In this document: one piece after another, positions 7,937-14,940 of the stretch | Position numbering within the stretch: position 1 is the stretch's first letter | How the letters are laid out: every line of letters begins with the position of its first letter | Origin: an uncultured Clostridia bacterium | GTDB taxonomy: Bacteria > Bacillota > Clostridia > Christensenellales > CAG-917 | Direction of reading: 5' to 3' | Length of the DNA: 64,000 nt | Assembly: GCA_934233745.1 (NCBI GenBank) | Contig: CAKQGN010000007.1 | Coordinates: 14,971 to 78,970 of the forward strand | Position numbers and translations under genes: made by a program | The notes under the pieces: generated by a model | Told to the model about the DNA's origin: nothing | The model's input: the letters and a program-made list of their open reading frames with translations, nothing else | Database searches by the model: none

Positions 7937-9484
7937 ATGCCAAGAATTTCTTTTGAAGAAATTGCAAAACAAAATGTTGCAAGGCTTTTGGATTATGCCC
8001 AAAACAAGTTGTATCTGAACGATTTGGACGCAATATACGCCCAAAATCAACTTCTCGACGCACTCGGACTCACTCAACCGTGCGACGAGGCGAAACTCGG
8101 GACGTACGACATTTACGAGGTGATGAACGCTCTGTCCGACTTTGCGGTGCGCAAAAAAATTATCGACGAAAACGCAAAATCCAATTTTGAAACGAAACTT
8201 ATGGGGTTTGTTATGCCATCCCCTTCAACCGTTGTCGATATGTTTGACAACGAAGCAAGTTACAACGGCGTGGACAAAGCGTGCGATTTTCTTTGCAAAC
8301 TCGGATTCGACAGCTTGTATTTGAGAGAAAAGGATTTTCAAAAAAACATAGTGTGGCAACACGACAGCAAAAGAGGCAATATCATTGTCACGATAAACCT
8401 GTCCAAACCCGAAAAAACTCCCGAACAAGTGCGCCTTGCAAAAGAAGCAAAAACAGGCTATCCCAAGTGCGTGCTTTGCCAAAACATGCTCGGTTTTGTG
8501 GGCAATGCGGCAATGCCTGCAAGACAGAATATCCGTATAATTCCCTTTGAACTCGACGGCGAAAGCTGGTTTATGCAATTCTCGCCGTATAGATATTTCG
8601 AACAACACGTCATCGCCGTATGCAAAGAACATCGTCCCATGTGCGTAAGCGACGCAACTTTTGCAAGAATGGCTGACTTTGTGGATATGTTTCCCCACTA
8701 CTTTATCGGCTCGAACGCCGCGCTTCCGATCGTAGGCGGCTCTATACTTGCTCACGATCATTATCAAGGCGGCAAAAAAGTGTTGCCGGTGTTCAAACGC
8801 CCCGCTCGCAGATATTTCAAAGTTGCGGGTTATGCCGACGTAAACGTTTCGGTTGTAGACTGGTACAACTCTATCGTTCGCATAGAAAGCAAAAACAGAA
8901 AACAAGCAATCGACGTCGCAAATATGTTCAGAAGAGCATGGGATTGCTACTCGGACGAGAGCGTAAACATAGTTTGCGAAACTCGAAACGGCGACGAAAA
9001 GACGCAACACAACGCAATTACGCCGATTCTCTCCTTCAACGATGACGGCGAATACCAATTCAATCTGATACTGCGCAACAACCGCACGGACGAAGCGCAC
9101 CCGTTCGGAATCTTCCATCCAAGAGCCGAACTACACAATATCAAACAAGAATCGATAGGCATAATCGAGGTTATGGGGTTGTTTATTCTGCCGGGCAGAC
9201 TTGCCGGCGAAATGAGTCGGATTCGCGATATTCTGACAGGCAAAACTCCTCTCGATTTCAAAGCGTTGTCGGAAGAATCGCACCCCCTTCACAAACATCT
9301 CGGCATGATAACTCAACTTGTCGTTGACAACGGCACCGCTTGCACGGAATCCGCTGCCGAAGACGCAGTGACAAATTACATCAACGATGTTTGTGAGCAA
9401 ATCCTTGATACGACGGCAGTGTTCAAAAACGATCAACAAGGCCAGGATGCATTTGACAAATTCATCCATAGCGTAATCGATTGA
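7937..9484 (+). CDS. galT: UDP-glucose--hexose-1-phosphate uridylyltransferase (class II GalT)
   Basis: A 515-residue member of the Gram-positive GalT family, which exchanges UMP between UDP-glucose and galactose 1-phosphate. It is longer than the E. coli-type enzyme (about 350) and fits the class II length of about 500. Seen: GYPKCVLCQNMLGFVG, the PYRYFEQHVIAVCKEHRPM segment, GSILAHDHYQGGK with the HxHxxG-like active-site histidines, and a C-terminal IFHPRAELHNIKQESIGIIEVMG stretch. It is divergent from galK and ends before a terminator shared with the convergent lipoprotein gene. Confidence 0.93.
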   Translation: MPRISFEEIAKQNVARLLDYAQNKLYLNDLDAIYAQNQLLDALGLTQPCDEAKLGTYDIYEVMNALSDFAVRKKIIDENAKSNFETKLMGFVMPSPSTVVDMFDNEASYNGVDKACDFLCKLGFDSLYLREKDFQKNIVWQHDSKRGNIIVTINLSKPEKTPEQVRLAKEAKTGYPKCVLCQNMLGFVGNAAMPARQNIRIIPFELDGESWFMQFSPYRYFEQHVIAVCKEHRPMCVSDATFARMADFVDMFPHYFIGSNAALPIVGGSILAHDHYQGGKKVLPVFKRPARRYFKVAGYADVNVSVVDWYNSIVRIESKNRKQAIDVANMFRRAWDCYSDESVNIVCETRNGDEKTQHNAITPILSFNDDGEYQFNLILRNNRTDEAHPFGIFHPRAELHNIKQESIGIIEVMGLFILPGRLAGEMSRIRDILTGKTPLDFKALSEESHPLHKHLGMITQLVVDNGTACTESAAEDAVTNYINDVCEQILDTTAVFKNDQQGQDAFDKFIHSVID

Positions 9485-9525
9485 TATTTCAACAAGTTTG
9501 CACAATCGGTGTTTTATAAATACAA

Positions 9526-9552
9526 AAACGTCGCGTTAAGCGGCGTTTTTTG
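9526..9552. terminator. Bidirectional terminator between galT and the lipoprotein gene
   Basis: CGTCGC-GTTAA-GCGGCG is flanked by an A run on the left and six T on the right, so it can act on both strands. The loop holds the stop codon of the minus-strand lipoprotein gene. Confidence 0.8.
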
Positions 9553-10015
9553 CAAGTATTTTGTTTTCATTTTTCTGTAATTGTTTCAGTATTTCCATAG
9601 GAGCTACGATGATCGAGTTGCCCACTCTCACCGCTCCGTCGCCGTATCCCGAGTACGGAGAATTTACAAACACAAACCTGTTTCCTTTGGGTATGTTCGG
9701 ATTGTCAATCATACCGCTTGGAAACAATCCGTCACCGAACGCTTTTTTGGCTTTCGATACCGACGGCTTTACTTTCCCCGTTTTTTTGTTTACGGACACA
9801 TATGAAACGATAAAAACTTTTTGTCCTTCGCCGTTTGCCATTTCGGTGTAAGAAACATTGACATATTTGTCCGCATCGCAATGCTGCGTGACGTTGTACC
9901 CTGCTTTCTCGATTTTAGATATGCAATCTTGTTCACTGTTGCATGCAACCAACAAAGCCGCAACAACCACACAAATCAAAGCCATCGCAGCGATTTTGAA
10001 ATTAGTTTTTTTCAT
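9536..10015 (-). CDS. Small lipoprotein of unknown function
   Basis: A 159-residue predicted lipoprotein. The signal peptide MKKTNFKIAAMALICVVVAALL ends in the lipobox LVAC with cysteine 25. The mature part is soluble with no recognised domain. The ATG at 10015 is chosen because AGGAGGAAGTT lies directly upstream. It is divergent from an XRE-type regulator, and two near-identical palindromes lie between the two starts, so it is probably a target of that regulator. The stop codon lies within the loop of the downstream terminator. Confidence 0.78.
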   Translation of the reverse strand: MKKTNFKIAAMALICVVVAALLVACNSEQDCISKIEKAGYNVTQHCDADKYVNVSYTEMANGEGQKVFIVSYVSVNKKTGKVKPSVSKAKKAFGDGLFPSGMIDNPNIPKGNRFVFVNSPYSGYGDGAVRVGNSIIVAPMEILKQLQKNENKILAKNAA

Positions 10016-10038
10016 AACTTCCTCCTGACGCTCAAAAT

Positions 10039-10078
10039 GTAACAAATTGTCACATTTTATATAGTAACAAAATGTTAC
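10039..10078. promoter_or_regulatory. Twin palindromic operator between lipoprotein and XRE regulator
   Basis: GTAACAAATTGTCAC at 10039-10053 and GTAACAAAATGTTAC at 10064-10078 share the pattern GTAACA-AAW-TGTYAC. The second is a perfect 6-3-6 palindrome. Their centres are 25 bases apart, and the pair fills the divergent promoter region, as expected for autoregulation by the adjacent XRE protein. Protein binding is inferred. Confidence 0.68.
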
Positions 10079-10110
10079 ACTTTTGTCAATAACAAGAGCA
10101 AAGGTGTTTT

Positions 10111-10320
10111 GTGGAAAACGGACTTATCGGGCTTAAAAAGATTCGCAAGGAAAAGGGGTTGAGTCAACTGAAAGTCGCCCTTGATTTGAACATGAGCCGA
10201 GAAGCCTTGTCATACTATGAAAACGGCAAGCGCAATCCCGACATTCCGACATTGAAAATGTTTTCAAAATATTTTAATGTATCAATAGATTATCTTATCA
10301 ACGGAAAAGATTTTGAATAA
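10111..10320 (+). CDS. XRE-family helix-turn-helix regulator
   Basis: A 69-residue single-domain DNA-binding protein of the Cro/C1 type. Residues about 6-60 form the five-helix XRE fold: LKKIRKEKGLSQLKVALDLN, MSREALSYYENGKR as the recognition helix, and IPTLKMFSKYFNVSIDYLING. There is no sensor or dimerisation domain, so it resembles small repressors of the phage or toxin-antitoxin kind. The start is a GTG at 10111. It faces a lipoprotein gene across two palindromes that are good candidates for its operators. Confidence 0.88.
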   Translation: MENGLIGLKKIRKEKGLSQLKVALDLNMSREALSYYENGKRNPDIPTLKMFSKYFNVSIDYLINGKDFE

Positions 10321-10332
10321 ACGAAAACGTAT

Positions 10333-10456
10333 TTGGAGCGCACTTATAAACGGTATGTGCTTATTCGACATGCGCATTTCGCTTCGCTAGATTGCCACGC
10401 TTACGCTCGCAATGACAAAATGGTGGGACACCCACACCCGAACGAACACTTATTCA
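10333..10456 (+). repeat. Structured repeat unit U0 (header plus short palindromic module)
   Basis: It starts with the header word CTTATA-n-ACGGTATGTGC (10343-10360) that marks all eight units in this window. After it comes a palindromic module with GATTGCCACGC and GCTCGCAATGACA (10390-10417), then GTGGGACACCCACACCCG (10423-10440), which recurs at 10617 and 63537. No protein-like reading frame is present. Confidence 0.7.
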
Positions 10457-10645
10457 AGGCGCACTTATTAACGGTATGTGCAATTTCAAAGACGGAACAC
10501 GAGCCGCAAGGCGATGAAAGTGATATGCACGCAAGCGTGCGTGATATTGTTGCCTTTGGCAACAGTGATATTTGCGCGTTGCGCAAGTGATATTGCAACT
10601 CCGTTGCAGTTGTGGGTGGGACACCCACACCCGAACGAACACTCA
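10452..10645 (+). repeat. Structured repeat unit U1: array of mini-hairpins with GTGATAT linkers
   Basis: Header at 10464-10481, then four short hairpins (stems GCACG, GTTGCC, TTGCGC, GCAAC with 3-4 base loops; 10527-10610) separated by the linker (A)GTGATAT(T). The unit ends in a 7-bp hairpin GTGGGTG-GGA-CACCCAC. Unit U5 (63376) repeats the same order; the loops differ but the stems are kept. I see no coding potential. Confidence 0.75.
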
Positions 10646-10920
10646 TTCAGAGCGTTCTTATACACGGTATGTGCATATTCAAAGACGGAACACGAGCCGC
10701 AACGGCGGCGAGAAAAGCGAACGCCGAGCTTGACGAAAAGTACAAGTGAGCGGACGAGTTTGGATTCTTTTCGTCCGCGAACGAGTGGCATAAGAAGAGG
10801 ACTATACTTATCTATGCGAGTGCTGAGTGTTGTCCCCCGCTACGCGGTCACCGTGGGTTCCCTCAAGGTCACGCAGAGGGGGAACGGTGATAGGGAAAAC
10901 ACGTGAGGAAAGGGGAAATT
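10644..10920 (+). repeat. Structured repeat unit U2 (type II RNA-like element)
   Basis: About 275 bases, with close copies at 58521, 63564 and (cut by the window end) 63884. Header at 10657-10674; conserved words GCCGAGCTTGACG, TGGCATAA and ATCTATGCGAGTGC. A stem GCGGACGA/TCGTCCGC encloses a loop. A three-way junction follows: outer stem GTGTTGTCCC (10827-10836) with GGGAAAACAC (10893-10902), a short CCGC/GCGG hairpin, and TCACCGT (10848-10854) with ACGGTGA (10884-10890) that encloses a GTTCCCT/GGGGAAC-like hairpin. Compensatory changes against the other copies support an RNA fold. Confidence 0.78.
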
Positions 10921-10939
10921 TCATTACAAGTACACGACG

Positions 10940-11226
10940 CATTCAGAGCGTGCTTATATACGGTATGGGCTTATTCAAAGTGCGAGTCGCAAGGCGGCGA
11001 GAATTTAAGTGCCGAGCTTGACGATTGTACCGTCCGACTGCGCCGTGTTGTTGCGTAGCTGGCGCACAAAGGACGGTGGCATAATGAGAGAAATGTCCCT
11101 ATCTATGCGAGTGCCGACTTCCCCTCTTGCGAACGATGTGTTGTTTTGTAGAATAACTGCATAATTTTGAGCAATAGGGGAATGCCCGAAGGGAAGGGGT
11201 GATGTTTTATTTTAGAGTTCACGCCG
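10940..11226 (+). repeat. Structured repeat unit U3 (diverged type II element)
   Basis: Header at 10953-10970. It keeps the words GCCGAGCTTGACG, GGCATAA and ATCTATGCGAGTGC in the same order as U2. The stem between the first two words is rebuilt from different bases: ACCGTCC/GGACGGT around an inner TGCGCC/GGCGCA hairpin. The 3' half is unlike U2, but the unit ends with the same TTTAGAGTTCACGCCG word seen after U4. Confidence 0.65.
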
Positions 11227-11231
11227 TTCAC

Positions 11232-11360
11232 CCTATTATATATTTTGGAAAAACGCCTGATTGAGATGAAGAACAAGAAAGAGCCTCTTTCAACGGGTAG
11301 GAGCGTACATGGACGTACGTGACTACTCGGGGAAAGAGGCTCTGCCGCAGTTATTCGCAA
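11232..11360 (+). repeat. Nested-hairpin repeat element, copy A (lacks its own 3' outer arm)
   Basis: A 5' arm AAAAACGCCTGATTGAG (11249-11265), then GAAGAACAAG, an 11-bp inner stem AGAGCCTCTTT (11280-11290) with AAAGAGGCTCT (11333-11343), and an apical stem CGGGTAG/CTACTCG around a GTAC...GTAC hairpin. The 3' loop word GCAGTTATTCG follows. About 35 bases upstream of the 5' arm onward recur at 11361, so copies A and B are a tandem duplication with diverged centres. Confidence 0.75.
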
Positions 11361-11503
11361 ACTATTATATATTTTGGAAAAACGCCTGATTGAGATGAAG
11401 AACAAGGAAACACCCCTTGAACAGCAACCCTAGCGTACATAGACGTACGTGAGTTGATGGACAAGGGGTGTTGACGCAGTTATTCGCTCAATCAGGCGTT
11501 TTT
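11361..11503 (+). repeat. Nested-hairpin repeat element, copy B, overlapping the typA 3' end
   Basis: A perfect 17-bp outer stem: AAAAACGCCTGATTGAG (11378-11394) with its complement at 11487-11503. Inside are AACAAGGAA, a 10-bp stem ACACCCCTTG (11410-11419) with CAAGGGGTGT (11462-11471), an apical CAAC/GTTG hairpin with GTAC...GTAC, and GACGCAGTTATTCG. The right outer arm contains the last codons and stop of typA. With T runs outside both arms it could also end typA transcription. Confidence 0.78.
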
Positions 11504-13318
11504 ACCGCCGTAGGCGAGTTTAAGCCGCTCAGCCCCCGACAAAATTATCTTTCTGATTCTGATATTTTTGGGAGTGACTTCAAGCATTTCGTCGTCGTTG
11601 AGGAACTCTATTGCCTCTTCGAGACTGAATTTGCGAGGAGTGTTAAGACGGAGTGCCTCGTCGGAACCGGCGGCACGCATATTGGTGACGTGCTTACGCT
11701 TGCAAACATTGACTCGGATATCCTCGTTTTTGGGCGACATACCGACAACCATGCCTTCGTAAACGGGTGTTTGCGGATCGATAAACAAAACACCTCTGTC
11801 TTGAGCGTTGAAGAGTCCGTAAGTTGCCGCTTCGCCGGTCTCGTATGCGACAAGCGAACCGGTAAATCTGCGAGGAATAGGCCCTTTGTACGGAGCATAT
11901 CCCGCAAAGAGCTGGTTCATAACGCCCTCGCCTTTGGTATCTGTCAAAAACTCGTTCTTAAACCCGAAAAGTCCGCGCGCAGGCACTTTGAATTCCATGC
12001 GAATACGGCTGCCTTGCGGATTCATAGTGACAAGTTCGCCCTTTCTTACGCCCATGCGTTCCATAACCGAACCGACACAGTCGCTCGGAACATCGATAAA
12101 AAGTTGTTCCATAGGCTCGCATTTTACGCCGTCGATATCCTTAAAGATGACTTTCGGAGTGCTGACGCCAAACTCATATCCTTCTCTGCGCATTGTTTCG
12201 ATGAGGATTGAAAGGTGCATTTCTCCTCTGCCGCACACTTTGAATGTGTCCGGGCTTTCGGTTTGGTAAACACGGAGCGAAACGTCTTTCAAGAGTTCTC
12301 TGAACAGTCTGTCGCGGAGGTGACGAGATGTGACAAATTTGCCCTCTTTGCCGGCAAACGGGCTATCGTTGACGCAGAAGTTCATCTCGATTGTAGGCTC
12401 GCCGATTTTGACAAACGGCACCGGCTCGATTTTTGCGGGAGAGCAAATCGTGTTGCCGATGGTGATATTTTCGATACCGCTGAAACACACGATATCACCC
12501 ACCATTGCGTTTTCTACGGGAACGCGTTTGAGTCCTTCGATTTGGAAAAGATTGACGATTTTGCTCTTGTAGGGCGAAATTCCGCTATGGTAGTCGCACA
12601 CCACAACTTCCTTTGCCATATCCACCTTGCCTCTTTCGATTCTGCCGATACCGATTCTGCCGACATAATCATTGTAGTCGATTGCGGACACGAGAAGTTG
12701 AAGCTCGCCGTTTTCGTCGCCTTCGGGAGCGGGGATATAGTCCAAAATAGTGTCGAACAAAGGTTTCAGGTCTTTGCCCGGCACGTGATAATCTCTCGTT
12801 GCGGTGGCTTGCTTGCCGCTGCAATACAAAATCGGACTTTGAAGTTGCTCGTCGCTTGCGTCGAGATCGAGCAAAAGTTCCAGCACTTCGTCGCCGACTT
12901 CGTCGAGTCTTGCGTCGGGTTTGTCGATTTTGTTGACAACGATGATTATTTTAAGTCCGAGCGACAATGCTTTTTCTACAACGAAACGCGTTTGCGGCAT
13001 AGGACCTTCTTGCGCGTCGACAAGAAGCACGACGCCGTTGACCATTTTAAGCACACGTTCGACTTCACCGGAAAAATCTGCGTGTCCCGGAGTGTCGATT
13101 ATGTTGATTTTGACGCCGTTGTAGTGGATTGACGTATTTTTTGCAAGGATTGTGATGCCTCTTTCTCTTTCGAGATCGCCCGAGTCCATAACGCAAGTCG
13201 CAACTTGCTGATTTTCTCTGAACGTACCCGACTGTTTGAGCATGCCGTCCACAAGAGTCGTTTTGCCGTGGTCGACGTGGGCTATAATTGCGATATTTCT
13301 CAAATCGTTTCTGACCAT
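11492..13318 (-). CDS. typA: Ribosome-associated GTPase TypA/BipA
   Basis: A 608-residue translational GTPase of the EF-G/LepA superfamily that acts on the ribosome in 50S assembly and stress or cold growth. G motifs seen: G1 AHVDHGKTTL (about 13-22), G2 in ERERGITI, G3 DTPGHADF, G4 NKID. EF-G-like domains follow, with a C-terminal end of ILSGAERLKLAYGG. Length and order fit the family (about 605-615). Ribosome site AAGAAGG before the ATG. Its last codons and TGA lie in the right arm of a 17-bp inverted repeat, so a repeat element has landed at, or grown from, the gene end. Confidence 0.96.
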   Translation of the reverse strand: MVRNDLRNIAIIAHVDHGKTTLVDGMLKQSGTFRENQQVATCVMDSGDLERERGITILAKNTSIHYNGVKINIIDTPGHADFSGEVERVLKMVNGVVLLVDAQEGPMPQTRFVVEKALSLGLKIIIVVNKIDKPDARLDEVGDEVLELLLDLDASDEQLQSPILYCSGKQATATRDYHVPGKDLKPLFDTILDYIPAPEGDENGELQLLVSAIDYNDYVGRIGIGRIERGKVDMAKEVVVCDYHSGISPYKSKIVNLFQIEGLKRVPVENAMVGDIVCFSGIENITIGNTICSPAKIEPVPFVKIGEPTIEMNFCVNDSPFAGKEGKFVTSRHLRDRLFRELLKDVSLRVYQTESPDTFKVCGRGEMHLSILIETMRREGYEFGVSTPKVIFKDIDGVKCEPMEQLFIDVPSDCVGSVMERMGVRKGELVTMNPQGSRIRMEFKVPARGLFGFKNEFLTDTKGEGVMNQLFAGYAPYKGPIPRRFTGSLVAYETGEAATYGLFNAQDRGVLFIDPQTPVYEGMVVGMSPKNEDIRVNVCKRKHVTNMRAAGSDEALRLNTPRKFSLEEAIEFLNDDEMLEVTPKNIRIRKIILSGAERLKLAYGGKNA

Positions 13319-13515
13319 ATTGAGCCTTCTTTTCTTAGGTTTCGGTGCAATCGTGCGCCGTTTTTGTACGGATGATTTTGATTCCTATATAAAACTTTGA
13401 TATATTAGCACACTTTTTATACTCTTGGCAAATCGTTGATAGGATAAAAGCAAAAATTCTTGCAATATTTTTGCAATAAATTCTACGATTTCGGCGTGCA
13501 ATGTCCGTCAAAACC

Positions 13516-13543
13516 TTGCGAAAGCGCATATTTGTGCTATAAT
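13516..13543 (+). promoter_or_regulatory. Promoter of the L-serine dehydratase gene
   Basis: TTGCGA, a 16-base spacer and TATAAT lie 24 bases before the ATG; CGGAG at 13553-13557 is the ribosome site. Confidence 0.72.
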
Positions 13544-13567
13544 GTAGCAAATCGGAGCAACACGCAT

Positions 13568-14803
13568 ATGAAAAGTTTGACTGAATTGTACAAAATAGGA
13601 CGCGGACCGTCGAGTTCGCACACCATGGGGCCTGAAAAAGCCGCCAAACTCTTTATGGAACGCAACAAAAGCGCGTATTCTTTCAAGGTTATTCTTTACG
13701 GTTCTTTGGCAAAAACAGGCAAAGGTCACGGTACGGACGTTGTGTTGAAAAAGACGTTTACAAAACCCGTCGACGTCGTTTTCGACTATGAAAACGAGCA
13801 TCTGCCCCACCCGAACACCATGGACTTGTTTGCAATCGATCTCAACGGCAAGATTACGGATTCATGGCGTGTGTACAGCGTAGGTGGCGGTGCAATCGAA
13901 GTGGAAGGCGAAAGTTCGATAGATCCGCCCGAGGTCTATCCTCACCACACTTTCGAACAAATAAGAGCATATTGCGACGAACAGGAAATCACCATTCCGC
14001 AATATGTCGTTCGTTTCGAGGGAGAGCAAATCCGAGAGTATCTGCAAACCATTTGGGAAACAATGAAAACCGCAATCAAACAGGGCTTGAAAGCAAGCGG
14101 CGTGCTTCCCGGCGGACTCAACACCGAACGCAGAGCGAAAATACTGTATCAGCAACGTCATATCGACGAAACTCCACAGACAAAAGAAAACCGCCTCGTT
14201 TGCGCTTACGCTTTTGCAGTGAGCGAACAAAACGCGTCGGGCGAAATCATCGCCACCGCCCCGACATGCGGTGCATGCGGCATTCTCCCTGCCGTACTCA
14301 AATACGAGCAAGATATACACAAATACTCTGACGATGACATCATCGACGCTCTTTCGACTGCGGGTATTATCGGCAATATAGTCAAAACCAACGCTTCGAT
14401 AAGCGGCGCGGAATGCGGCTGTCAAGCCGAATGCGGAACGGCATGTTCGATGGCTGCGGCGGCTCTTGCGCAATTGTTCGGAATGGATTTCGACCAAATC
14501 GAATATTCGGCCGAAGTTGCAATGGAACATCATCTCGGCTTGACGTGCGATCCGGTTGCCGGTCTTGTGCAAATTCCGTGCATCGAACGTAACGCAGTTG
14601 CGGCAATGCGTGCGATAAACGCCGTTTCGCTTGCAAGTTTTCTCACAACTTCCCGTCAGATATCCTTTGACGCGGTGGTCGAAACCATGTATCAAACGGG
14701 CAAAGACATCAACGTCCGCTATCGCGAAACTTCGGGTGGCGGTCTTGCAAAGAGTTACAACCACTCTCGCCTGCGCCACGCAAAACATCGCAAAAAGAAA
14801 TAA
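13568..14803 (+). CDS. sdaA: L-serine ammonia-lyase, iron-sulfur type, single chain
   Basis: A 411-residue enzyme that deaminates L-serine to pyruvate and ammonia with an oxygen-sensitive [4Fe-4S] cluster. The N-terminal beta domain opens with IGRGPSSSHTMGPEKAA; the alpha domain starts near residue 215 with TAPTCGACGILPAVL. It then shows GAECGCQAECGTACSMAAAA and DPVAGLVQIPCIERNAVAAM, which include cluster cysteines. Two extra cysteines in the ECGCQAECGTAC run are unusual. The ATG at 13568 is favoured over a frame extension of 36 codons because the promoter and ribosome site lie inside that extension. The pyruvate made could feed PPDK, encoded at 33.5-36.2 kb. Confidence 0.92.
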   Translation: MKSLTELYKIGRGPSSSHTMGPEKAAKLFMERNKSAYSFKVILYGSLAKTGKGHGTDVVLKKTFTKPVDVVFDYENEHLPHPNTMDLFAIDLNGKITDSWRVYSVGGGAIEVEGESSIDPPEVYPHHTFEQIRAYCDEQEITIPQYVVRFEGEQIREYLQTIWETMKTAIKQGLKASGVLPGGLNTERRAKILYQQRHIDETPQTKENRLVCAYAFAVSEQNASGEIIATAPTCGACGILPAVLKYEQDIHKYSDDDIIDALSTAGIIGNIVKTNASISGAECGCQAECGTACSMAAAALAQLFGMDFDQIEYSAEVAMEHHLGLTCDPVAGLVQIPCIERNAVAAMRAINAVSLASFLTTSRQISFDAVVETMYQTGKDINVRYRETSGGGLAKSYNHSRLRHAKHRKKK

Positions 14804-14822
14804 AATTGCAAAACTATAAGTC

Positions 14823-14849
14823 AAAACCGCATATCTATTGCGGTTTTTA
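14823..14849 (+). terminator. Terminator after L-serine dehydratase
   Basis: AAAACCGCA-TATCTA-TTGCGGTTTTT forms a hairpin with a T tail 20 bases after the stop. Confidence 0.8.
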
Positions 14850-14878
14850 ATTATTTTTGCACGATTTTTCAAATTGTG

Positions 14879-14906
14879 TTGCTTTTTGAATATAATGTGA
14901 TATAAT
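14879..14906 (+). promoter_or_regulatory. ssrA (tmRNA) promoter
   Basis: TTGCTT, a 16-base spacer and TATAAT end 34 bases before the mature tmRNA 5' end, leaving a short leader for RNase P removal. Confidence 0.68.
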
Positions 14907-14940
14907 CAATGCACCAAGGCGGTTTTGATTGTCCGCTTTC

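Noticed and set aside
10486..10791. Minus-strand reading frame in the repeats (LVRGRKESKLVRSLVL...) that recurs at 58536 and 63567
   Set aside because: The frames are alike only because the repeat DNA is alike. Start and end differ at each copy, there is no ribosome site, the strand is opposite to the one in which stems show G-U pairs, and copy U2 has an inserted base pair that breaks the frame.
10333..11500. Possible CRISPR array
   Set aside because: Header repeats are few, unevenly spaced (about 120 to 300 bases) and followed by related rather than unique sequence; no cas gene is present.
10333..11500. Possible insertion sequence or retron
   Set aside because: No transposase, reverse transcriptase or terminal direct repeats were found in or beside the repeats. 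A non-autonomous element driven from elsewhere remains open.
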